Both the position numbers and the translations under genes were made by a program. Below are positions 24,569-31,495 of a stretch of 33,154 nt of DNA, one piece after another. Positions within the stretch are counted from its first letter, which is position 1. The number at the start of each line of letters is the position of its first letter. The notes beneath the pieces were generated by a model. It was not told the origin of the DNA. It saw nothing but the letters and a program-made list of their open reading frames with translations, and made no database searches. Source of the DNA: Acidimicrobiaceae bacterium (GTDB lineage Bacteria > Actinomycetota > Acidimicrobiia > Acidimicrobiales > RAAP-2); contig CANGPX010000012.1 of assembly GCA_947456095.1 (NCBI GenBank), positions 1 to 33,154 of the forward strand, read 5' to 3'.

Positions 24569-24738
24569 TAGTGCGGCGGCCGTTCATAGCGCTCATTGTT
24601 GATCTGCTGAGTTAACTCAGCATTGCGGTTCGCGAGGTGGGCAATACGAGCCTTGAGTTCGGCGATTTCCATCCTGAGTGCCTCGACCAGAGCAGCGTCT
24701 CTCGATGCTTCAGGGGCTGGTTCGCTCTGTGGTTCCAC
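24565..24738 (-). CDS. Small 57-aa coiled-coil protein
   Basis: A minus-strand frame runs from a GTG at 24738 to TAG at 24565; GGGTGA lies 4 nt upstream of the start. The protein begins MEPQSEPAPEASRD, then forms a heptad-like helix (ALVEALRMEIAELKARIAHL, then NRNAELTQQI) and ends NNERYERPPHY. It is too short for usual ORF cut-offs. Support comes from the ribosome site, a clean amphipathic helix with Leu/Ile at a/d positions, and the exact 4-nt stop/stop overlap with the glycosyltransferase that recurs at other real convergent pairs here. Small coiled-coil proteins occur in actinobacterial glycan loci, but I recognise no family. An 18-bp palindrome lies inside it. Confidence 0.65.
   Translation of the reverse strand: MEPQSEPAPEASRDAALVEALRMEIAELKARIAHLANRNAELTQQINNERYERPPHY
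24605..24622. repeat. Perfect 18-bp palindrome inside the small coiled-coil gene
   Basis: TGCTGAGTTAACTCAGCA equals its own reverse complement. It codes for the NAELTQQ part of the small protein and lies 37 nt beyond the end of the convergent glycosyltransferase. Without a loop it is a poor hairpin; it could be a protein-binding site. Confidence 0.7.
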
Positions 24739-24761
24739 GGCGTCACCCTAGGCGCCGGAAG

Positions 24762-24790
24762 TTGACCAATGGAGGTCTGGTAAATTTAAG
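24762..24790 (+). promoter_or_regulatory. Possible promoter of the coiled-coil membrane protein gene
   Basis: TTGACC (24762-24767) is a good -35-like hexamer. A weak -10-like TTTAAG (24785-24790) follows after 17 bp, about 50 bp before the ATG. A very strong ribosome site (GGAGGTGA) lies 5 nt before the ATG. Confidence 0.3.
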
Positions 24791-24839
24791 AATCGTCGAT
24801 GGGAAATTGTCCATTGCCTGCTCGCCACGGAGGTGAACA

Positions 24840-26708
24840 ATGTCGAACACGGTGAAGTACGCCATTGTCGGCTCCGCCGCGTTGGTCATCATTGTGGCCC
24901 TCATGATTCGCCTTCGCTATCACGCTCGCGGTGCGGGGCGTGTTCGCAGCCAGCTGCGTGATCCCAACCCAGCAATTCGTATCTCAGCGCTGCATTCCAT
25001 TGGAGAACTTGGCGTGATGGAGTTCATTGATGAACTTCGCCCCCTCCAGCAGACTGAATATGAACCAGCGGTCCTTGACGCACTCATGATTGAAATCTTG
25101 ACCTCGAAGACGAGTCACATCACCAGCCGAAAATTGGTTGAACTGCGCTCGTGGGCAGTTGAGCGGCAGAATCGTGTCCACGGCGGCAGACTGCCGGAAA
25201 ACAAGAGTGCATCTCTGCAAGCACCACCAGTTGCAGATCCAAAACTTCCAGTGTTTTTGCCAGCACAGCGGCAAAAACTTTCCCCACAGGGCGAAACCAG
25301 CTTGGACAATGCAGGAGTTGCAGATCCAGGTTTGGCCGTGACAGAAATTGCTGATGTTGATCTCTGGGCACCAGATGCAGACCTCCCCGAACTGGTCTTT
25401 CTGGTCCCAGAACCCGTCGCTGATGAACCTTCCGACGAGGAGCTTGATCAAGTGATTGAAGTTGCCCATGGCGATGATGCTCCTGTCGAGGTTGAACAAG
25501 GCTCTGTGAGCGAAGATGTCGTCGTGGATCACGCTCTCAATGAAGACGAGAGCAACGAAGACGAGAGCAACGAAGACGAAGCCAACGAAGACGAAGCCAA
25601 CGAAGACGAGAGCAACGAAGACGCTCTTCAAGGTGAAAGCGAAGTCGACGCTCAGGTCCTTGATGAAGCAAAGTCTGCGGTCACTGTTGCGCTCGAGGCA
25701 GCACAGTTAGAAGCAGTTGCCATTGAGGCTGCCGCTCGCCGTGAAGCAGAAGCCGTCGCACGAGCGGCCGAACATGAAGCGGAAAGCTTGGCCAACAGTG
25801 CCCGTGATGAAGCGGAACGCTTGGCTCGCGAAGCAGAACTCGTCGCCCGCCAACTCACTGAAGCAGCTGCAGCTGAAGCAGTAGCGCGCATTGAAGAAGC
25901 CGCCCAACAAGTCATGCAAATGAAACATGAAGCTGAAGTGGCAGCAACGCAGATCCGAGAGGGTGCTCAGCGTGAGGTCGAAAGCCAAGCAGCATTGCTC
26001 GAAGGTACTCCAGAGGACATGGTGCAAGAGGCTGAGGCCGAAGCAGATGCCCTCATTGAAGCAGCTCGCGTCTCGAGCATGGATCTCGTCGAGCGTTCAC
26101 GACGCGATGCCGACGTCATCATTGCAGAAGCCGCAGCTGAGCGCCAAGAACTTCTTCACTTAGCTGAAGCACAAGTTGCAACGGTTGAAGCTCACGCAGC
26201 AGCGGAACGACGAGCCTTGCTTGATGCAACGTATGCACAATGTCTTACGTTGATTGAGCAACTTCCCCTTTCGGCGAACCTGTCAGCCAGTGAAGCCAAA
26301 GCGTTGCTCGAAACATGGCGTCTCGGCGCAGGTGAAAGGAACCCGCCAGCAACCGTGAGCGATTTCGACCAATTTCGAAAGGAATTGAGCATCGCCAGCG
26401 AGCCAGAACACCTTGTAGTGATCGTGAAGTCACCTCGAGAAATTGCCAAGGCCAAGGCGAAGGCTGAAGCAAAGGCAAAGAAGAAGGAACAAAAGAAAGC
26501 AAAGAAACGAGCAAAGAAACAAGCAAAGCGTGAGCGCCAGCGAGCAGAAGCTCGGGTCGAGAAGGAGCGTCTTGCTGCGTCAGTGGAGCACCAAGATGAA
26601 GTTCATCTTGCGCCTCATCTCTCGGTGGCCGAATCTGAAGTGGTTCTTGCCATCGAGCCCGCTCGTAGCCTCTCGATTCTTCAACCCGAAGACGAAGCGA
26701 CGCACTAA
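24840..26708 (+). CDS. Membrane-anchored coiled-coil protein with HEAT-like N-terminus and acidic repeat
   Basis: This is a 622-aa protein; no named family is recognised. Residues 5-23 form one membrane segment followed by basic residues (RLRYHARGAGRVR), so the bulk lies in the cytoplasm. Residues ~38-90 resemble a HEAT repeat pair (DPNPAIRISALHSIGELG). Then come a Pro/Asp/Glu-rich linker and five copies of NEDES/NEDEA (234-258). A long Ala/Glu/Arg coiled coil follows (~275-480), of the kind seen in DivIVA-like or ATP-synthase-b-like stalks. A domain with ATYAQCLTLIEQLPL and a Lys/Ala-rich stretch (~538-575) able to bind nucleic acid or acidic surfaces complete it. The ATG has the strongest ribosome site in the window. 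It overlaps the convergent SRPBCC gene by 4 nt. A scaffold role is inferred only. Confidence 0.75.
   Translation: MSNTVKYAIVGSAALVIIVALMIRLRYHARGAGRVRSQLRDPNPAIRISALHSIGELGVMEFIDELRPLQQTEYEPAVLDALMIEILTSKTSHITSRKLVELRSWAVERQNRVHGGRLPENKSASLQAPPVADPKLPVFLPAQRQKLSPQGETSLDNAGVADPGLAVTEIADVDLWAPDADLPELVFLVPEPVADEPSDEELDQVIEVAHGDDAPVEVEQGSVSEDVVVDHALNEDESNEDESNEDEANEDEANEDESNEDALQGESEVDAQVLDEAKSAVTVALEAAQLEAVAIEAAARREAEAVARAAEHEAESLANSARDEAERLAREAELVARQLTEAAAAEAVARIEEAAQQVMQMKHEAEVAATQIREGAQREVESQAALLEGTPEDMVQEAEAEADALIEAARVSSMDLVERSRRDADVIIAEAAAERQELLHLAEAQVATVEAHAAAERRALLDATYAQCLTLIEQLPLSANLSASEAKALLETWRLGAGERNPPATVSDFDQFRKELSIASEPEHLVVIVKSPREIAKAKAKAEAKAKKKEQKKAKKRAKKQAKRERQRAEARVEKERLAASVEHQDEVHLAPHLSVAESEVVLAIEPARSLSILQPEDEATH
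25539..25625 (+). repeat. 15-bp in-frame tandem repeat (coding minisatellite)
   Basis: Five full units of a 15-bp repeat (AACGAAGACGAGAGC and a GAAGCC-ending variant) plus a partial sixth encode Asn-Glu-Asp-Glu-Ser/Ala. The unit length is a multiple of three, so copy number can change without a frameshift. The repeat lengthens an acidic linker before the coiled coil. Confidence 0.9.
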
Positions 26709-27247
26709 ACCCCTGGTGGCACGTCGAGCTGTGTTGGGTCGACCTGTTGCTCAGTTGTCTCTGTCGGTGCCGCCTCTTCTGCCTCAAGGTTTCGCAACAC
26801 CAGTTCCCCAAAGCGATCAAGGTTGCGTTGCCAAAGCGCCTTGAAGATTGGTTTGGCAAAAATTCCCGTGATGGAACCGCCGAAATACCAGGGGAATGTG
26901 AGGCGCTCTTCCCAGCGAATCACGCAATGGCGACCATGATCTCCACGGACGACAAACCGTCCAGCGCCAGTAATGAGGCCCTTGTGGTGAACCGTCATTT
27001 CTCGTTCTTCAATCCACGAGGTAATCGTCATCACGTCATTGGTGCGAAATGGCCCAATCTTTGTTTCACACGTGAAGGTGGTGCCAACTCCTTCTTGCTG
27101 GTCACCATGAAAGGTGATCGACACGGCGTCTTTCATCCAAAGCACATGGCGATCGAGTTGGCGAAGTTCAGCCCACACTGCAGCTCGTGGAGCATGAATG
27201 GTGTGCGCAATGCGCACCCGGGTAAATCGACCAGATCCTTTACTCAC
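26705..27247 (-). CDS. SRPBCC-family (polyketide cyclase / START-like) protein
   Basis: This is a 180-aa protein. The GTG at 27247 is inside the stop of the upstream LLM gene (4-nt GTGA overlap) and has GGAGGTG 5 nt upstream, so the genes are coupled. The N-terminus (RVRIAHTIHAPRAAVWAELRQLDRHVLWMKDAVSI) and the later GVGTTFTCETKIGPFRTNDVMTI, RWEERLTF and RNLDRFGELV pattern match the SRPBCC helix-grip fold, which encloses a hydrophobic ligand. The acidic tail (about 155-180) is disordered. Substrate or ligand is unknown; pairing with an F420-type oxidoreductase suggests handling of a lipid or aromatic intermediate. Confidence 0.8.
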   Translation of the reverse strand: MSKGSGRFTRVRIAHTIHAPRAAVWAELRQLDRHVLWMKDAVSITFHGDQQEGVGTTFTCETKIGPFRTNDVMTITSWIEEREMTVHHKGLITGAGRFVVRGDHGRHCVIRWEERLTFPWYFGGSITGIFAKPIFKALWQRNLDRFGELVLRNLEAEEAAPTETTEQQVDPTQLDVPPGV

Positions 27248-28149
27248 CAGCGCACCTCCGTTAATCGTTGCAAGGTTGAAAAGTCCTCAAGTGGTGGCCC
27301 ATCTTTGAGATCGAAGAGCACTTGAAGACAGACATGATCCGCACCAGCTTGTTGGTGCTGGCCAATTCGCTCAGCAAGGTCATCAAGGTTTCCACTGACG
27401 ACCAGGGCTGCGCCTAAGCGGTCACTCCCACCGGGGATGAAGTCTTCATCACCAAAGCCGAGGCGCCGCCAGTTGTTCTTGTAATTCTCAAGACCGGTGT
27501 ACATCTGCAAATGGTCCTTTGTGCGGCGCGAGACGACCTCGCTGTCATCGCTCAACACCACGGCCTGTTCCACCGCCAAGAATGCATCGCGACCAAGTGC
27601 CGCTCGAGCAACTGCAGTGTGCTCGGGGGTGACGAGATAGGGGAGCGCTCCACCGGTTTTTTTGGATGCGAGGTCGAGCATCTTCGGTCCTAGCGCTGCA
27701 AGCACGGTCCGCAGTTCGGTCGCAGACTCTCGTGAGAGATTGAGCGCTTGGTTCATTTGGTCGAGGTAAGCCTCCATGGTGGCAATGGGGGGTGCGTAGG
27801 TGCGCTTGCGCATGGATTCAACCGCTGGCCGGTGGCTCACCCCGAGTCCAGCAATGAAGCGATCATTCGACATTGCTGACAACGTTTTTGTTGCTGCCGC
27901 TGTTGCATTGGCATCTCGGGCATAGATCGAGGCAATTCCGGTTGCTACGATGATTTCACTGGTCGCGCTGAGCAGTGCACTCCCGGCAGTGAAGGCTTCT
28001 CGACCGAAAGACTCGGGGTACCAGTAGGAACTGAAGCCAAGATCTTCAACCTGCTGAGCAAAGCCGGCAACGGCGCTTGGGGCAATGAGTTCGTGGGCAA
28101 AACTCCAGAGGCCAACGGTGCCTCGCAGTTTGTCAAACGGTGACGTCAT
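27244..28149 (-). CDS. LLM-class (luciferase-like) F420-type oxidoreductase
   Basis: This is a 301-aa TIM-barrel protein. The ATG at 28149 opens MTSPFDKLRGTVGLW; a start at 28164 adds five residues without support. Motifs include AGFAQQVEDLGFSSYWYPESFGREAFT, IIVATGIASIYARDANATAAA and RFIAGLGVSHRP, typical of actinobacterial LLM subfamilies of the TIGR03620 kind. These use reduced F420 (or FMN) for hydride transfer; the donor and substrate are not determined by sequence. It is the first gene of a two-gene unit with the SRPBCC protein and is divergent from a second LLM gene with 93 bp between them. Confidence 0.85.
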   Translation of the reverse strand: MTSPFDKLRGTVGLWSFAHELIAPSAVAGFAQQVEDLGFSSYWYPESFGREAFTAGSALLSATSEIIVATGIASIYARDANATAAATKTLSAMSNDRFIAGLGVSHRPAVESMRKRTYAPPIATMEAYLDQMNQALNLSRESATELRTVLAALGPKMLDLASKKTGGALPYLVTPEHTAVARAALGRDAFLAVEQAVVLSDDSEVVSRRTKDHLQMYTGLENYKNNWRRLGFGDEDFIPGGSDRLGAALVVSGNLDDLAERIGQHQQAGADHVCLQVLFDLKDGPPLEDFSTLQRLTEVRW

Positions 28150-28242
28150 AGCGACTGGTAGCACCTATCACTCCTCGTTCGTCTTGACTCAACACTACAA
28201 GCGTTGGCGGAGTAACCATGTTGGAACTGGCAACATGGTGAG

Positions 28243-29268
28243 GTGGAGATTGATTGCTCGCTCATGGGAATTGCACTCGATGAGGTTGGCGACAAGGCGC
28301 GCACCTGGTCGGCGCTTGGAGCGAGTGGGTGTTTCACCGCTGAAGGCCCAACTGATGTGTTCTTCCCCCTCGTTGCCGCTGGAATGGGTTCGCAGTTAGC
28401 CCTTATGACCAATGCGGCCGTTGGTTTCCCAAGAAACCCCATTCACCTCGCCCATGCAGCGTTTGATCTTCAGCGACTGTCCAAGGGCAAGTTTCGCCTC
28501 GGACTCGCCCCTCAGGTCAAGACGCACATCGAGCGTCGATTTGGCCTCACGTGGTCGAGTCCGGTCGAACGCATGCAAGGCCTCGTTGAAGCCGTCCGGT
28601 CAATTGGCGAAACGTGGAAAACCGGGGCGCCACTCAGCGTTGATGGTCCGTTCTATCGACACTCTTTGATGACTCCGATGTTTACGCCAGCAGCAATGGA
28701 GTATCCCGCTCCGCCGATTCTTGTTGGTGCGCAAGGCCCAAAGATGGCAGAGATGGTCGGTGCTGTGGCCGACGGGCTGCTCGTCTTGCCGTTTCATTCC
28801 AAGCGCTATCTCGAGTCGGTGACGCTAGAAGCGGTGGAACGTGGTCGGCGCACTGGTGCTTCTCTTCGTGGCTTTGAAGTGGTGTGTGGGGCCATTGTTG
28901 GGGTTGGCACCGATGCACAAAGCCTTGGCGTAGCCAAAGACGGTGTCCGTGGGCTGCTCGGTTTTTATGGATCAACTCCGGCGTACGCGCCGGTGTTAGA
29001 GGCTGAGGGCTTGGGAGATCTCCACGAACAACTGAGAGCCGCCGTTCGGCGAGGGGACTGGGCATCACTGCTTGACATGGTTCCCGAAGAACTCGTTGAT
29101 GCGGTGGCAACGGTTGGCACCCCTTCTGAGGTTGCAGCCAAACTGATGAAGAGATTTGGTGGAATTGCAGACCGATTGGCCCTGTTCATTCCCCACGCAG
29201 TTGATGATGCAACGCTCGGCCTCTTATTGCATGAGTTGCGGACGCGCGACGAACTAAGGACTCCGTGA
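28243..29268 (+). CDS. LLM-class F420-type oxidoreductase (TIGR03617-like)
   Basis: This is a 341-aa TIM-barrel protein with a GTG start at 28243. Key blocks are ASGCFTAEGPTDVFFPLVAAG, NAAVGFPRNPIHLAHAAFDLQRLSKGKFRLGLAPQVKTHIERRFG and PILVGAQGPKMAEMVGAVADG. The order of these blocks and the length match the TIGR03617 group of predicted F420-dependent oxidoreductases in actinobacteria. The ribosome site before the GTG is weak. The esterase gene follows with a one-base overlap (TGATG), so both are one operon. The substrate is unknown. Confidence 0.88.
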   Translation: MEIDCSLMGIALDEVGDKARTWSALGASGCFTAEGPTDVFFPLVAAGMGSQLALMTNAAVGFPRNPIHLAHAAFDLQRLSKGKFRLGLAPQVKTHIERRFGLTWSSPVERMQGLVEAVRSIGETWKTGAPLSVDGPFYRHSLMTPMFTPAAMEYPAPPILVGAQGPKMAEMVGAVADGLLVLPFHSKRYLESVTLEAVERGRRTGASLRGFEVVCGAIVGVGTDAQSLGVAKDGVRGLLGFYGSTPAYAPVLEAEGLGDLHEQLRAAVRRGDWASLLDMVPEELVDAVATVGTPSEVAAKLMKRFGGIADRLALFIPHAVDDATLGLLLHELRTRDELRTP

Positions 29269-30506
29269 TGAACATCGTGATGGTTCTCGGGGCGCTCTTT
29301 GTTGTGCTTGCTGTGGCAACGGCGTACCTACCCATCAAGAACGACAAAGTCGGTCCCCAGAGTTTCACGATTGGCTGGCTCACGAGCGAGCTTGCCGCGC
29401 AGTTTGCCGTGGTCTTCGGCGTTGTTTCTTTTTGTCTTGCTACTTCGTCGGTCGCGACAGGCTGGGCAAAAGTGGTGGCAACGTCGCTCCTCGTGGTTGG
29501 AGTCATTGGACTCATCGGTCTCCACTTGAGTGCAAAGCGGTCCATTGCGGTCGTGCGCAGCGGTCTCGCTTCGGCGAAGCCAACGCCAGTGCTGTTCACG
29601 AGTGAGCACGCAACGCCTCGCTATGGACATCTCTTGCAGCGAATCTTGGCGATACCAGTTGGGCGACGCTCCGTCGAGGTCGTGAAGAACATTGCCTACC
29701 TAAGTGACGGCCTTCGTGCTCATCGACTTGATGTGTATCGATCAAAAGAGGAAAGCACTTCGCTCAAGCCAGTGCTTTTGTACATCCATGGTGGGGCATG
29801 GGTCATTGGCGATAAACGTGAACAAGCGCGTCCCATGCTTTATGAACTCAGCCAACGTGGCTGGCTGTGTCTTTCCATTAATTACGGGCTCAGTCCAAAA
29901 GCCACATGGCCACAACACGTGATTGATTGCAAGGCAGCCATTGCCTGGGCAAAGCGAGAGGTAGCAGCCTTTGGCGGCGACCCGGACTTCATCGTGCTCG
30001 CCGGAGGATCAGCTGGAGGTCACCTTGCTTCACTGTGCGCGCTGACTCCCAATGATCCAATGTTCCAACCCGGCTTTGAAGAAGCAGATACCACCGTTGA
30101 TGGTTGCATCTCGTTCTACGGCGTTTTGGAGATGACCGGTGACCAGCAGAGTTCAGGAATTCACGGGCGATCAATGGTGAAGATGCTTGAAAAGACCGTG
30201 ATGAAGAAGTCCCAGCGGGAGAACCCAGAGGTCTTTGTGGCGGCATCACCGCTGCACCGCATCACGCCGTCAGCGCCGCCGTTTTTGGTCTTTCAAGGAC
30301 GCAACGACACTCTCGTGCCGGTAGAAGTCGCCCGACAATTCGTCGATCGTTTTCGTGCGGTCACGCAAAGTCAACTCGCCTACATCGAGCTCCCACTTGC
30401 TCAGCATGCCTTCGACATCTTTTCGTCACCTCGATGCACGGCGACCACTGCAGGAGCGATTGCGTTCTTAGAGCATCTCCAAAGCCAGCGCAGCAGCGCG
30501 AACTAG
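29268..30506 (+). CDS. LipC-like alpha/beta-hydrolase (esterase) with N-terminal membrane segments
   Basis: This is a 412-aa protein. The ATG at 29268 has AAGGA 6 nt upstream and overlaps the previous stop. The first ~90 residues contain about three hydrophobic segments (3-21, 43-62, 68-88). The hydrolase domain has the HGGAW oxyanion motif (174-178) of the hormone-sensitive-lipase/carboxylesterase group, the nucleophile Ser248 in GGSAGG, and acid and base at Asp347 (GRNDTLVPVE) and His380 (LAQHAFD). SINYGLSPKATWPQHVIDCKAAIAWAK and ALTPNDPMFQPGFE are close to mycobacterial LipC, from memory. It probably cleaves lipid or short-chain esters at the membrane. It converges on the acetoacetate-decarboxylase-like gene with a shared CTAG. 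Confidence 0.87.
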   Translation: MNIVMVLGALFVVLAVATAYLPIKNDKVGPQSFTIGWLTSELAAQFAVVFGVVSFCLATSSVATGWAKVVATSLLVVGVIGLIGLHLSAKRSIAVVRSGLASAKPTPVLFTSEHATPRYGHLLQRILAIPVGRRSVEVVKNIAYLSDGLRAHRLDVYRSKEESTSLKPVLLYIHGGAWVIGDKREQARPMLYELSQRGWLCLSINYGLSPKATWPQHVIDCKAAIAWAKREVAAFGGDPDFIVLAGGSAGGHLASLCALTPNDPMFQPGFEEADTTVDGCISFYGVLEMTGDQQSSGIHGRSMVKMLEKTVMKKSQRENPEVFVAASPLHRITPSAPPFLVFQGRNDTLVPVEVARQFVDRFRAVTQSQLAYIELPLAQHAFDIFSSPRCTATTAGAIAFLEHLQSQRSSAN

Positions 30507-31279
30507 TCGTTCGACGGAGGAGTTGGGTCGTCGTAGCGCTGGTGGAGAAATGGCAAAATCCACTCGGCCGGGACCTTTGAGTGAATCCGTCCCTTTTGGA
30601 TGGCATTGCGCATACCTACCGACACGTTGACCAGTCGATGAATGGGAAGATCGGCCACTGGGTCAACAGGTGACTCTCGAAGGATCAACTCACCTTCACA
30701 ATGCTTGGCCCACTTTGTTGTCTCTTCTCTCGTGCAGTAGACGAGGGAAGGGTCACCATCTAAGCCAATGCCGTCGGGTGCAGGCAGTGGCTTGAAGTAG
30801 AAGTCAGTGCGGGTCTCTGGTGGAGGCGAAGGAATCTCTGAGGTGGCAGTTCCGTTGAACTCAGCCCACGTCACACCCATACGACCCATGGTGGCGTTGA
30901 CCTTGTCGCCCTCGACTGACACCGTGACCTGGCCAATCTTTTTTGGCTCGCCAAAGGTCTCACGCCCGGTGATGACCGGTTGCTCCGTCGTCATCACCAT
31001 GACGAGGCAGTAGTAGCCCAAGGTGTCTTCGTGACGGCATTGCACCGAGAAACTGCCAGCACCAAATGAGCCATATCCGGGGATATCAACCGAGGCAAAG
31101 GTGACCTTCACGAGCGGCTGCTCACTTGGCACGAGGGGTCGAGGCAGGACTGCGGCAATGACTTCTGGGTCAGTTTCATAGGTGTCGACCACCATGGTCG
31201 ACCAGGCATCAACCGACTTTTTTTGTGCCTGGCGCTCGGTTAATTGCGCTTCGCTCTTCGCCCCGTATCGAATTCCCAT
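30503..31279 (-). CDS. Acetoacetate decarboxylase family protein
   Basis: This is a 258-aa protein. The ATG at 31279 has GGGGGAG 6-12 nt upstream. The segment GRETFGEPKKIGQV matches the family active-site loop; the paired Lys113-Lys114 correspond to the Schiff-base lysine and its pKa-shifting neighbour in the Clostridium enzyme. Surrounding strands (LVKVTFASVDIPGYGSFGAGSFSVQCRH, YYCLVMVMTTEQPVITGRE) also fit. Many members with this fold do not decarboxylate acetoacetate but act as aldolase-dehydratases or have unknown roles, so only the family is claimed. It lies divergent from the ABC-transporter genes. Confidence 0.85.
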   Translation of the reverse strand: MGIRYGAKSEAQLTERQAQKKSVDAWSTMVVDTYETDPEVIAAVLPRPLVPSEQPLVKVTFASVDIPGYGSFGAGSFSVQCRHEDTLGYYCLVMVMTTEQPVITGRETFGEPKKIGQVTVSVEGDKVNATMGRMGVTWAEFNGTATSEIPSPPPETRTDFYFKPLPAPDGIGLDGDPSLVYCTREETTKWAKHCEGELILRESPVDPVADLPIHRLVNVSVGMRNAIQKGRIHSKVPAEWILPFLHQRYDDPTPPSND

Positions 31280-31302
31280 TTCATCTCCCCCTTGAAATAC
31301 TC

Positions 31303-31326
31303 GTCACCCAAGTGACTCCCGCGGGA
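31303..31326. promoter_or_regulatory. Adjacent palindromes in the divergent promoter region
   Basis: GTCAC-N4-GTGAC (31303-31316) is followed directly by the perfect 10-bp palindrome TCCCGCGGGA (31317-31326). They lie 24 bp from the decarboxylase-like start and 170 bp from the binding-protein start, a suitable place for an operator. No regulator is identified. Confidence 0.4.
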
Positions 31327-31495
31327 ATCGTCACACGTTCAAGCCAATTCGTCAATTGCACCTCGCAGAACAAAGTCAAGAGGTGCCTCTGAAAACTTAC
31401 TGAAGCGAGATCTGCCTCAACTGTTGCGAGGTGGGTGAGAGGTGATAGAACAAACACACCGCAGAAGTGCGGGGTGACCTCAGGGGGGGTATGAA

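Noticed and set aside
25539-25625. Possible CRISPR-like array
   Set aside because: The units are 15 bp, directly adjacent without spacers, and in frame within a gene; this is a coding minisatellite.
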